Below are positions 15,200 through 23,126 of a stretch of 64,000 nucleotides of DNA, in pieces. This DNA comes from Streptomyces albireticuli. GTDB taxonomy: Bacteria; Actinomycetota; Actinomycetes; Streptomycetales; Streptomycetaceae. Under the pieces are notes generated by a model. The model had not been told where the DNA came from and did not search any database. It worked only from the letters and a program-made list of their open reading frames with translations. The position numbers were made by a program, and so were the translations under genes. The stretch covers positions 124,001-188,000 of the forward strand of contig NZ_JAJQQS010000018.1 of NCBI RefSeq assembly GCF_021228125.1, in the 5' to 3' direction. The stretch's first letter is position 1. The number at the start of each line of letters is the position of its first letter.

Positions 15200-16795
15200 T
15201 CAGCCGCAGCGGCCCGTCGCCCGGGGCGAGGGGGCCAGGTGGAGGTACCAGTCGGCCCCGTCCGGCATCCGCAGGACGCACGGCGTCCAGCCGCGCGTGA
15301 ACCCCGGCGCCGGCGGGGTGCGGGCGGCGACGGCCACCGGCTCCGTCCGGGCCCGCCGCAGCAGTTCGCCGGCGGTGGTGGAGGCGTTGTTGCCGCTGAG
15401 CGCTTCGGAGGCGCAGCCCGCGTGGAAGGCGAGGGGGACGACCTCGGGACCGACCAGCGTGCACGGCGGGCGCACCCCGGCCCGGTGCAGGCGCTCCGCG
15501 GCCCGCAGCGTGTCGGCCCGGAGACGCGCCTGGTCGTCGATCCTCCGTTGGAGCACCAGGTACTGGGAGGCCGTGTGCAGGGCGAGGAGGACGCCCAGCG
15601 CCACGGCCACGGCCGGGCGCCGTCGCCGCCGGGCGCCACGGACCAGGGCCACGGCGAAGGCGGCGACGGGGAGCGCGAGTTGGGCGTAGGCGGGCATGAG
15701 GAAGCGGGGCGCGGCGTAGTCCAGGAGGAAGAGGTACTGCGCCGACATCGCCGCGGCGCAGACGACCGGCAGGGCGACCACGGCCACCCGTGGCGTGCCG
15801 CGTCCGCCACGGCCGGCGCGCCGCCGCCGGGCGAGGAACAGGGCCGCGACGGCCACGACGGGCGTGGCGAGCCACCACAGGGACAGCGGCGGATAGTCCC
15901 AGGTGATGTGGCAGGGGCGGCACAGCAGGGGGCCGTTCAGGGCGCGCAGGTGCATGCCGAGGGTGTTGGTCCAGCCCATGCCGCCCTGGACGCCGCTGCC
16001 GTCCCGCAGCCGGGCCACCGGACCGCCGAAGCCGGTGTACGCCTCGGCGAGCCACGGCGCCAGTCCGGCGGCGAGTCCGCCCACCACGGCGGCCGCCGGC
16101 CGCCACCGTCGCCAGGAGGGCGTCACCGCCAGGGACACGAGCAGCGCGAGCGCGAGGAAGACCGCGTCGGGCGGGCGCATCAGGGCGGTGAACGCCGTGC
16201 TCACCGCCAGGGCCGCCGTCACGCCCCGCCGTCCCGGCCCGGCGACGGCGCGCAGGAACCATCCCGTCGCGGCCACCGCCCCGTAGGCCACGTAGAGGTT
16301 CGGCATGACCTCGCCGGCGTAGAACTGTACGACCCACAGGCCGGCGAACGCCGCCGCGGCGACCGCCGTCACCGCTTCGCCGGCCAGGCGGCGCCACGGC
16401 AGGAAGGCCGCGGCCAGGCCGGCCGCGGCGAGCGCCACCATCCAGGCCCGCAGCACCACCACCGACGCGCTGAGCAGCACCGCGGGCGCGGCCAGCCAGC
16501 TGATCCCCCGGGCGCGCGGCGCGCTGAAGTACGCGGCCGGCACCCGCGGGCTGACCTGGCTCACGTAGACGGCCTCGTCCCAGCCCAAGGGCAGCCGCAG
16601 GGGCACCACCACCAGTTGGAGCACCCCGAAGGCCACCGCCACCCACACCACCGGAGCGATCCCCCGCCACCCGCGTCTCCCCCCGCCATCGGCGCGGGCG
16701 GCGTCGTCCCCGGGTCGCGCGGCCGGGCCGGGCGCGCGTTCCCGGTCGTCCGCGACCTGGCGCTCGACGCGATCCACCACGCCCTCCTCGCCCAC
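15200..16795 (-). CDS. Integral membrane GT-C-type glycosyltransferase-like protein
   Basis: A 531-residue membrane protein with about eleven hydrophobic helices after a ~45-residue charged cytosolic N-terminus. The first external loop carries an acidic motif, PLGWDEAVYVSQ, as in the D-E motifs of polyprenyl-phosphate-sugar-dependent GT-C enzymes (PMT/ArnT-like). A long C-terminal extracytoplasmic part contains three Cys residues. It probably transfers a sugar on the outer face of the membrane; acceptor and donor are unknown. A 160-bp gap separates it from the secreted protein gene downstream. Confidence 0.75.
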   Translation of the reverse strand: MGEEGVVDRVERQVADDRERAPGPAARPGDDAARADGGGRRGWRGIAPVVWVAVAFGVLQLVVVPLRLPLGWDEAVYVSQVSPRVPAAYFSAPRARGISWLAAPAVLLSASVVVLRAWMVALAAAGLAAAFLPWRRLAGEAVTAVAAAAFAGLWVVQFYAGEVMPNLYVAYGAVAATGWFLRAVAGPGRRGVTAALAVSTAFTALMRPPDAVFLALALLVSLAVTPSWRRWRPAAAVVGGLAAGLAPWLAEAYTGFGGPVARLRDGSGVQGGMGWTNTLGMHLRALNGPLLCRPCHITWDYPPLSLWWLATPVVAVAALFLARRRRAGRGGRGTPRVAVVALPVVCAAAMSAQYLFLLDYAAPRFLMPAYAQLALPVAAFAVALVRGARRRRRPAVAVALGVLLALHTASQYLVLQRRIDDQARLRADTLRAAERLHRAGVRPPCTLVGPEVVPLAFHAGCASEALSGNNASTTAGELLRRARTEPVAVAARTPPAPGFTRGWTPCVLRMPDGADWYLHLAPSPRATGRCG

Positions 16796-16865
16796 GCACA
16801 GTGATCACGGCCGGTTCCACACTAGGTTCCCCGCGTCACACGCGCATCGCGGCGGGAACGACGGC

Positions 16866-18356
16866 CTACCGGTCCTGGCCGGAGGCGGCCGTCCGCGGCT
16901 GCTGGCCGGGGGTGCGCAGGCGCGGCAGCTCGACCTCGAAGAGCGCTCCGCCTTCCGGGGCCCGGCGCACCGAGATCCGGCCGCCGTGCCGGCGTACGAC
17001 GTCGCGGGCGATGGCCAGGCCCAGGCCCGCGCCTCCCTCGTCGCGGCTGCGGGCGTCGTCCAGGCGGACGAACCGTTCGAAGACGCGCTCCCGTTCGGCG
17101 GCGGGCACGCCTCCGCCGTCGTCGCCGACGGCCAGCACGACGTGGTCGCCCTGTCCGCCCAGGGTCACGGACACCCGCGAGGCGGCGTGGCGCTGGGCGT
17201 TGTCGAGCAGGTTGCCCAGCACCCGGGTGAGCCGGGAGGCGCTGCCCGACACCACGTGGCCCTCTCCCGTGATCCGCACGCCGGGCGTGATCCGGTCGGT
17301 CGCCGCCCGCCGGACCAGTTCCGCGCGTACCAGCCGGGCGAGGTCCACGGTGCCCGCGTCGGCGCCGTCGCCGGCGTCGAGGCGGGCGAGCAGCAGCAGG
17401 TCGGCGGCCAGGGTCTGGAGGCGGATCACCTCTTCGAGCAGCCCGTCGGTCTCCAGGAGCTCCGGGTGGGCGTGGGCGACCTCGAGCTGGGCGCGGAGGC
17501 TGGCGATGGGGTTGCGCAGTTCGTGGGAGGCGTCGGCGACGAATCGGCGCTGCCGTTCGACGGAGCTCTCCAGCGCGGCCAGGGTCTCGTTGGTGGTCGC
17601 GGCCAGCCGGGCCACCTCGTCGCGCGAGGCGGGTTCGGGTACGCGGCGGCCGAGGTCCTGGCTGGAGGTGATCTCGGCCATGCGCGCCCGGATCGCCTCG
17701 ACCGGGCGCAGCGCGCGGCGGGTGACGAGCCAGGTGACGGCGGCGATGACGAGGAGGAGCAGGGGCAGCCCGATGAGCATGGCCCGGGTCACGGACGTGA
17801 CGGTCTCCTCCTCGTCGTCCAGCGGGGTGGCGGCGTAGACGGTGTAGGTGCGGCCGTCGTACGTGGTGGCGTGGACGGAGGCGAAGCGGTACTCCTGCTT
17901 CTCGTCGTCGACGGTGACGGCGAGGGTCTTGTGTCCGGTGCCGGTGGAGACCTGCCCGCGGCGTGGTGCCCCGTCGTGGTCGTCGTCGCCCTCTTCGCCG
18001 TCCTCGTCGCGTTCCGGAGGCTTCGGGGTGGCCGTGGGGGCGGGGTCGTACGTGGTGAGGGGGCCGCGTCCGCGCAGCGGCTCGCTCGCGGCGAGGACGC
18101 GGCCGGCGCCGTCGACGATCTGGACGAGGTGATCGTCGTCGTCGGGGAGGGCGGTGTCGGTGAAACGGCCGTTCAGGGCCGTCTGGGAGGCGGCGACCGT
18201 GCGGGCGCGGACCTCGGAACGCAAGGACGCGCGGTCCGTCAGGTCGCCGCGCAGCACGCCGACGACGGTGATCCCGGCGGCCACCAGGGCCAGGGCGACC
18301 ACGGTCGTGGCGCCGAGGGTGGCACGGGCGCGCACGGAGGCGAACGGCCTAGACAC
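16866..18356 (-). CDS. Sensor histidine kinase
   Basis: A 496-residue kinase: TM1 at ~15-35, an extracellular domain with a very acidic insert (117-128, DEDGEEGDDDHD), TM2 at ~193-213, HAMP, HisKA with His278 in SHELRNPI, and HATPase_c with DNAQRH, DDGGGVP and GGAGLGLAI. GTG 18356 was chosen because it overlaps the stop of the response regulator by 8 bp; an upstream GTG/ATG region would lie inside that gene. It forms a two-component operon with 18349-19035. The acidic loop could bind a cation, by inference. Confidence 0.93.
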   Translation of the reverse strand: MSRPFASVRARATLGATTVVALALVAAGITVVGVLRGDLTDRASLRSEVRARTVAASQTALNGRFTDTALPDDDDHLVQIVDGAGRVLAASEPLRGRGPLTTYDPAPTATPKPPERDEDGEEGDDDHDGAPRRGQVSTGTGHKTLAVTVDDEKQEYRFASVHATTYDGRTYTVYAATPLDDEEETVTSVTRAMLIGLPLLLLVIAAVTWLVTRRALRPVEAIRARMAEITSSQDLGRRVPEPASRDEVARLAATTNETLAALESSVERQRRFVADASHELRNPIASLRAQLEVAHAHPELLETDGLLEEVIRLQTLAADLLLLARLDAGDGADAGTVDLARLVRAELVRRAATDRITPGVRITGEGHVVSGSASRLTRVLGNLLDNAQRHAASRVSVTLGGQGDHVVLAVGDDGGGVPAAERERVFERFVRLDDARSRDEGGAGLGLAIARDVVRRHGGRISVRRAPEGGALFEVELPRLRTPGQQPRTAASGQDR

Positions 18357-19035
18357 GGGTGCCGCCGTCGGTGGCGAGCCGGTAACCGGCACCGCGGACC
18401 GTGGTGATCGAGCGGCGCCCGAAGGGGATGTCGAGCTTGCGGCGCAGGGTGCGGATGTAGACCTCGACGATGTTCGGGTCGCCGTCGTAGGCGAAGTCCC
18501 AGACGTGTTCGAGGATCTCGGCCTTGGAGACGACCTGGCCGGCGCGCAGGGCCAGCTGTTCGAGGACGGCGAACTCGCGCGCGGTGAGCGGCACCTCCGT
18601 CTCCCCGCGCCGCGCCCGCTTCGCGTCCGGGTCCACCGTCAGGTCCCCCAGCCGCAGCACCGGGGTGCCGGCGCGGGTGCGGCGGCGCAGCAGGGCACGG
18701 ATCCGGGCGACGAGCACGACGTAGGAGAACGGCTTGGTGAGGTAGTCGTCGGCGCCGGTGTCGAGGCCCTCGGCCTCGTCGTACTCGCCGTCCTTGGCCG
18801 TCAGCATCAGGATCGGGGTGTCGTCGCCGGCCGCCCGCAGGGTGGAGCAGACCCGGTAGCCGTTCATGCCCGGCAGCATGATGTCCAGGACGATCAGGTC
18901 GTAGGAGGTCTCGCGGGCCCGGTGCAGGCCGTCCAGGCCGTTGTGGACGACGTCGACGGCGAAGCCCTCCGCGGTCAGGCCCCGGGCGAGGGTGGTGGCC
19001 AGCCGTTTCTCGTCCTCCACGATCAGCAGTCGCAT
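18349..19035 (-). CDS. OmpR/PhoB-family response regulator
   Basis: A 228-residue regulator. The receiver domain has the acidic pocket VEDEK, phospho-acceptor Asp51 (IVLDIMLPG) and Lys101 (LTKPFS). The C-terminal winged helix has VVSKAEILEHVWD and VEVYIRTLRRKL. Its stop overlaps the kinase start. Upstream, three TTCAG repeats at 10-11 bp spacing (19070-19095) lie between this gene and the divergent PepSY gene and fit an OmpR-type dimer array. Confidence 0.94.
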   Translation of the reverse strand: MRLLIVEDEKRLATTLARGLTAEGFAVDVVHNGLDGLHRARETSYDLIVLDIMLPGMNGYRVCSTLRAAGDDTPILMLTAKDGEYDEAEGLDTGADDYLTKPFSYVVLVARIRALLRRRTRAGTPVLRLGDLTVDPDAKRARRGETEVPLTAREFAVLEQLALRAGQVVSKAEILEHVWDFAYDGDPNIVEVYIRTLRRKLDIPFGRRSITTVRGAGYRLATDGGTRV

Positions 19036-19069
19036 GCCCTCAGCCTGGCAGAGCGGACCTGAAGAGGAT

Positions 19070-19095
19070 TTCAGCTTCCTTCAGCCGGCGTTCAG
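19070..19095. promoter_or_regulatory. Direct-repeat array, likely response-regulator site
   Basis: TTCAG occurs at 19070, 19080 and 19091, i.e. one DNA turn apart. This is typical of OmpR/PhoB-class binding. The array lies 35 bp upstream of the response regulator start and 85 bp upstream of the PepSY gene. Confidence 0.55.
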
Positions 19096-19180
19096 GAAGC
19101 CTTCGGCACCGTGAGGACAGCGATGACGACCGGCCCCGCCACCGGAGGCCGGAGCTTCGCGGACGAGAGGGACTGATCCT

Positions 19181-19618
19181 ATGAAGCCGCAGCTCAAGCG
19201 CGTACTGACCAGCCGCCGCCGCATCCTCGCCGCCGCCCTGGCCGCGACGGTGCTCCTCGGCGGGGCGGGGGCCGCGACCGCCGCCGCCCTCACGGAGGAC
19301 GGCGTCCGCGACACCCCGGTCCTGTCCTCCATCAGGGCGGACGAGCGCCACGACGACGATCACGACGACGACGGCGCCGAGCACCGCGCGCTCCTGAAGA
19401 ACGCGAAGGTCGACGTCAAGCGGGCCGCCGACGCGGCGCTGAAGAGCGTCCCGGGCACCGTCGTCTCCGCCGAGCTGGACGACGACCGCGGCCGTACGGC
19501 CTGGGAGGTCGAGATCGTCGACGGCGAGGGCACCGAGCACGACGTCACGGTCGACGCGGCCGACGGCAAGGTCACGGCCGCCACGGTCGACGACGCCGGG
19601 ACCGACCGGGACGACTGA
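19181..19618 (+). CDS. Exported PepSY-domain protein
   Basis: A 145-residue protein with an N-terminal signal/anchor (about residues 12-36, AAALAATVLLGGAGAATAA), an acidic His/Asp-rich linker (RHDDDHDDDGAEH) and one PepSY domain ending WEVEIVDGEGTEHDVTVDAA. It is divergent from the two-component system, a common arrangement in which the PepSY protein is the regulated output and may modulate a protease or the sensor. The acidic linker echoes the acidic loop of the kinase. Confidence 0.85.
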   Translation: MKPQLKRVLTSRRRILAAALAATVLLGGAGAATAAALTEDGVRDTPVLSSIRADERHDDDHDDDGAEHRALLKNAKVDVKRAADAALKSVPGTVVSAELDDDRGRTAWEVEIVDGEGTEHDVTVDAADGKVTAATVDDAGTDRDD

Positions 19619-19631
19619 CCCGCCGCGGGGC

Positions 19632-19657
19632 CCGGCCGGCGGCTTCACACCGGCCGG
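19632..19657 (+). terminator. Hairpin after the PepSY gene
   Basis: CCGGCCGG at 19632-19639 and 19650-19657 pair perfectly around a 10-nt loop, 14 bp past the PepSY stop. Confidence 0.55.
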
Positions 19658-19712
19658 CACCCGTGGACGGGGCCGGCACCGGAGGCCGGGAGACGCGGGT
19701 CACATCCGCCCG

Positions 19713-19739
19713 TGTCACAGGGGGGCGGGCTGTCTCGTC
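19713..19739 (+). promoter_or_regulatory. ECF41 (SigJ-type) promoter
   Basis: TGTCACA (19713-19719), exactly 16 bp, then CGTC (19736-19739). This is the published ECF41 consensus TGTCACA-n16-CGTC. It stands upstream of the AhpD-like gene, whose neighbour encodes an ECF41 sigma factor. Confidence 0.88.
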
Positions 19740-19778
19740 CCAGGGGTGTAGCCACTTTCGACCACGAAGGAGCACCCC

Positions 19779-20252
19779 ATGGACGCGCGACTGAACCTCC
19801 TCGCGGAGCCGGTCTCCGGCAAGATCCTCAAGCACTTCATGTCGGCGGGGAAGCTGCTCAAGGACTCGGCGCTGCCGACCGCGACGCAGGAGCTGGTGGC
19901 CCTGCGCGTGAGCCAGATCAACGGCTGCGCCGTGTGCGTCGACATGCACACCAAGGAGGCGGCCGCCGCCGGCGAGCTCCCGGTGCGGCTGAACCTGGTG
20001 GCGGCGTGGCGGGAGGCCACGGTCTTCACGGAGGCCGAGCGGGCCGCGCTGGAGCTGGCGGAGGAGGGCACCCGGGTCGCGGACGCGGCCGGCGGGGTCG
20101 GTGACGAGGTGTGGGCGCGTGCCGCCGAGCACTACGACCAGGAGCAGCTCGCCACCCTGGTGATCTTGATCTCGCTCCTGAACATGGCGAACCGGATGAA
20201 CGTCATGACCCGGCAGCCGGCCGGCGACTACGTGGCCGGGCAGTTGTACTGA
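19779..20252 (+). CDS. Carboxymuconolactone decarboxylase/AhpD-like protein
   Basis: A 157-residue AhpD-fold protein with the redox pair Cys50-x-x-Cys53 and His57 in NGCAVCVDMHTKEA. Such proteins act as thiol-dependent peroxidase or alkylhydroperoxide-type reductases. This is the carboxymuconolactone decarboxylase (COE) class typically adjacent to, and transcribed by, ECF41 sigma factors. The promoter at 19713-19739 and GAAGGAG before ATG 19779 support both the start and the regulation. A strong terminator separates it from the sigma gene. Confidence 0.93.
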   Translation: MDARLNLLAEPVSGKILKHFMSAGKLLKDSALPTATQELVALRVSQINGCAVCVDMHTKEAAAAGELPVRLNLVAAWREATVFTEAERAALELAEEGTRVADAAGGVGDEVWARAAEHYDQEQLATLVILISLLNMANRMNVMTRQPAGDYVAGQLY

Positions 20253-20276
20253 GCGGCAGCACCGAGCGGCGCCGAC

Positions 20277-20316
20277 GGCCACGGTAACCCGGCCCCGGGG
20301 CCGGGTTACCGTGGCC
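20277..20316. terminator. Strong perfect hairpin between AhpD-like gene and sigJ
   Basis: A 40-nt perfect palindrome with 20-bp arms (left arm begins GGCCACGGTAACC). It insulates the ECF41 target gene from the sigma gene downstream. Confidence 0.8.
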
Positions 20317-20388
20317 CGGATGATCATCGGAAGAACGCCCGCGCCGGCGAGCACGGCGGGCGGGCATCACGGGGGAAAGGGATTCGGC

Positions 20389-21312
20389 GTGAACGAAGTC
20401 GAGGAGTTCGAGGAGCTGCGACCGCTGCTGTTCTCCATCGCCTACCGGATTCTGGGCAGTGTGGGCGAGGCCGAGGACGCGGTGCAGGAGACCTGGCTGC
20501 GCTTCGACGGCGCGAAGACCCGGCCCGCGTCGCTCAAGGCCTACCTGTCGACCACGGTGACCCGGATCGCGATCGACGTGCTGCGCTCCGCGCGGGTGCG
20601 GCGCGAGGAGTACGTGGGCCCGTGGTTCCCCGAGCCGCTGCTCACCGACCCCTATGAGGAGCCGGCGCGGTCGGCGGAGCTGGCCGACTCGGTGTCGATG
20701 GCGGCGTTGCTGCTGCTGGAGCGGCTCAGCCCGCTGGAGCGGGCGGCGTTCGTGCTGCGGGAGGTGTTCGGCTTCGGGTTCGACGAGGTCGCCACGGCGG
20801 TGGGCCGGTCGGAGGCCGCGTGCCGGCAGCTGGTGGTACGGGCGCGGCGGCACATGGAGGCCGGGCGGCCGCGCTTCGAGGCGGCCCGTCAGGAGCGGGA
20901 GGAACTGGCGTCGCGGTTCTTCGACGCCCTCCGCGAGGGCGACGTCACCGGCCTGCGGGAACTGCTCGCCGCCGATGTGTCGATGGTCGGCGACGGCGGC
21001 GGCAAGTCCCCGCAGTTCGCCCGGGCCGTCGTCGGCGTCCGGAACGTGTCCCGGCTGCTCGCCGCCGTCTTCCCCAGGCTGGCCCTGGTCGAGGTGACGT
21101 GCGAGCCGCGGGAGGTCAACGGCCAGCCGGGGGCGATCTTCCGCGACCGGGACGGCAGGGTGCTCCACGCCCTGACCCTCGATGTGCTCGACGGGCGGGT
21201 CCAGGCGATCCGCGCGGTGCTCAACCCCGACAAGCTCGGGCACCTGGGGCCGGTCGGCGACGCCTGGGCGACCCACTACGAGCTACGGCGGGCGGGCCGG
21301 CCCCCGGTGTAG
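20389..21312 (+). CDS. sigJ: ECF41-family RNA polymerase sigma factor (SigJ-like)
   Basis: A 307-residue sigma factor: sigma-2 region (residues ~5-70, GSVGEAEDAVQETWLRF), sigma-4 region (~100-155, LSPLERAAFVLREVFGFGF) and a SnoaL-like C-terminal domain that replaces an anti-sigma factor. All three ECF41 hallmarks are present: WFPEP in the linker, DGGGK in the SnoaL domain and NPDKL near the C-terminus. GTG 20389 follows GGGGGAAAGG. It probably transcribes the AhpD-like gene at 19779 through the matching promoter, with activity set by its own C-terminal domain. Confidence 0.93.
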   Translation: MNEVEEFEELRPLLFSIAYRILGSVGEAEDAVQETWLRFDGAKTRPASLKAYLSTTVTRIAIDVLRSARVRREEYVGPWFPEPLLTDPYEEPARSAELADSVSMAALLLLERLSPLERAAFVLREVFGFGFDEVATAVGRSEAACRQLVVRARRHMEAGRPRFEAARQEREELASRFFDALREGDVTGLRELLAADVSMVGDGGGKSPQFARAVVGVRNVSRLLAAVFPRLALVEVTCEPREVNGQPGAIFRDRDGRVLHALTLDVLDGRVQAIRAVLNPDKLGHLGPVGDAWATHYELRRAGRPPV

Positions 21313-21388
21313 CCGTACGGCCGGCCGTATCCCGGACCGTCCGCCGCACCGGCGGCGGCGTTTCGGCACCCGAAGCACGCGGGGTGGA

Positions 21389-21433
21389 GACGGCCGGGGA
21401 ACGCCCGCACCTCGCGGACGTTCCCCGGCCGTC
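21389..21433. terminator. Bidirectional terminator between sigJ and rox
   Basis: GACGGCCGGGGAACG (21389-21403) and CGTTCCCCGGCCGTC (21419-21433) are perfect 15-bp arms around a 15-nt loop, between the convergent sigma and monooxygenase genes. Confidence 0.75.
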
Positions 21434-21531
21434 GCCGTACACCGGGAGAGCCGGGGTCGGCCGGACGGTGTCCGGCGGCCCGCGAACCTCACGACCCGGA
21501 CCGCGGACCGCTCCGGGTCACCCCCGCGCGA

Positions 21532-22956
21532 TCAGCGGGTGGGGGCGCCGAACCACCGGGGCAGCACGTCGAGCAGCTCCGCCTGGTCGTCACCGGCCCA
21601 GGCCACATGGCCGTCGGGCCGCAGCAGCACGGCGGGGACGTCCAGTTCCTCACTGACGTCGACGACGTGGTCGACCCGGTCCGCCCAGCCCTCCACCGAC
21701 AACAGACCCGCCTGGTCGAGCAGCAGACCGCGGCCGCCGCGCATCAGCTCGTAGAGACGCCCCTGCTTCAGGGTGATGTCCCGCATCCGCCGGCCGAGCA
21801 GCTCGTGGCCCTCGCCGAAGTCGTAGCGGACCCCGACGGCGGTGATCATCTCCGTCACGTACCGGTTCACGACCTCGAACTTCAGCAGCTCCGCGAACAG
21901 CTCCTTCAGTGCCGTCGCCGCCGCGTCGGTGCCCAGCAGCATGCCCTGCGCGCGGGTGTTGGCCAGCACGCTCGCGCCCACCGGGTGCCGTTCGGCGTGG
22001 TAGCTGTCGAGGAGGTCCTCCGGCGCCCAGCCGTTGACCGCGGCGGCCAGCTTCCAGCCGAGGTTGAACGCGTCCTGCACGCCCAGGTTGAGGCCCTGGC
22101 CGCCGATGGGCGGGTGGATGTGCGCCGCGTCGCCGGCCAGCATCACCCGGCCGACCCGGTACCGCTCGGCCTGCCGGGTGGCGTCACCGAACCGGGACAG
22201 CCAGCGCGGCGAGTGGGCGCCGAAGTCGGTGCCGGCGACCTCCCGCATCCGCTGCTTGAACTCCTCGAGGGTCGGCGCCGCACGGTCCTCGGCCACTCCG
22301 TCGGCGGGCACGATGACGCGGTACACCCCGTCCCCGCTCGGGACGGTGCCGAACCGCACCTGCGTCTTGCTGACCTCGGCCGTCACGGCGGCCACCGTCG
22401 CCGGGTCCGCGGTCACCTCCAGCATGCCCAGCATCGTCTCGACCTTGGCGGGCTCGCCGGGGAAGCCGACGCCGATCAGCTTGCGCACCGCGCTGCGGCC
22501 GCCGTCGCAGCCGACGAGGTAGCGCGAGCGCAGCCGCGTGCCGTCGGCCAGTTCGACGTCCACCCCGTCCTCGTCCTGGCTCAGCCCGACCACCTCGCAG
22601 CCACGCCGGATCTCGACGCCGAGTCCGAGCGCGTGCTCGATCAGCACCTGCTCCGTGACCGGCTGCGGCATGGCGAGGCCGTACGGGTGGGCGGTGTCCA
22701 GCTGTTGCGGCCACGGCGTGGCGAAGGCGGCGAAGGGGCCGCCGACCGAGAACGGCTCGCTGACCTCGCGGAAGCGCTCCAGCAGACCGCGCTGGTCCAT
22801 CACCTCGACGCTGCGCACGTGCAGACCGCGCCCGCGGGACTCCGCCGTCGGCTCGGTCAGCTTCTCCAGTACGACCACGCGCACCCCCGCCAGTCGCAGT
22901 TCGGCGGCCAGCATCAGCCCGGTCGGTCCGCCGCCGGCGACTATCACGTCGATCAT
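21532..22956 (-). CDS. rox: Rifampicin monooxygenase, FAD-dependent
   Basis: A 474-residue class A flavoprotein monooxygenase. It has the FAD motif VAGGGPTGLMLAAELRLAGV at the N-terminus, the DG motif in YLVGCDGGRSAVRK, and GDAAHIHPPIGGQGLNLG. Length and the run GLHVRSVEVMDQRGLL match Rox of Streptomyces venezuelae, which hydroxylates rifamycins at N2' and opens the ansa ring. The rifamycin-associated element at 23012-23032 in the leader strongly supports this assignment. ATG 22956 was chosen because Rox starts at the same MxDVIV sequence. It confers rifamycin resistance. Confidence 0.92.
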   Translation of the reverse strand: MIDVIVAGGGPTGLMLAAELRLAGVRVVVLEKLTEPTAESRGRGLHVRSVEVMDQRGLLERFREVSEPFSVGGPFAAFATPWPQQLDTAHPYGLAMPQPVTEQVLIEHALGLGVEIRRGCEVVGLSQDEDGVDVELADGTRLRSRYLVGCDGGRSAVRKLIGVGFPGEPAKVETMLGMLEVTADPATVAAVTAEVSKTQVRFGTVPSGDGVYRVIVPADGVAEDRAAPTLEEFKQRMREVAGTDFGAHSPRWLSRFGDATRQAERYRVGRVMLAGDAAHIHPPIGGQGLNLGVQDAFNLGWKLAAAVNGWAPEDLLDSYHAERHPVGASVLANTRAQGMLLGTDAAATALKELFAELLKFEVVNRYVTEMITAVGVRYDFGEGHELLGRRMRDITLKQGRLYELMRGGRGLLLDQAGLLSVEGWADRVDHVVDVSEELDVPAVLLRPDGHVAWAGDDQAELLDVLPRWFGAPTR

Positions 22957-23011
22957 CAAGAAAATCTCATTTCGCAGTTCTGGTCGAGCCCGGTGATTCT
23001 GCGTCATGACC

Positions 23012-23032
23012 GGGGCCTTGCCGCAAGTCCCC
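23012..23032. promoter_or_regulatory. Rifamycin-associated element (RAE)
   Basis: GGGGCCTTGCCGCAAGTCCCC, an inverted repeat matching the RAE found upstream of rifamycin-inactivating genes in actinomycetes. It is 56 bp upstream of the rox start. It predicts rifamycin-inducible expression. A second CCTTGC...GCAAGG pair lies just beyond, around 23031-23063. Confidence 0.85.
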
Positions 23033-23126
23033 CCTTGCGCTATAAGTTAAGAGTGGCAAGGAGGCGGTGCGCTCCTTGCCTTCTCTTTTGTCTCCTCTTG
23101 TGCCGTCCTCTTGTGCCGTCGTCCGC

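Noticed and set aside
18349..18392. Upstream GTG/ATG starts for the histidine kinase
   Set aside because: They would place its N-terminus inside the response regulator gene with no hydrophobic or conserved sequence; the GTG 18356 overlap start is normal for such operons.
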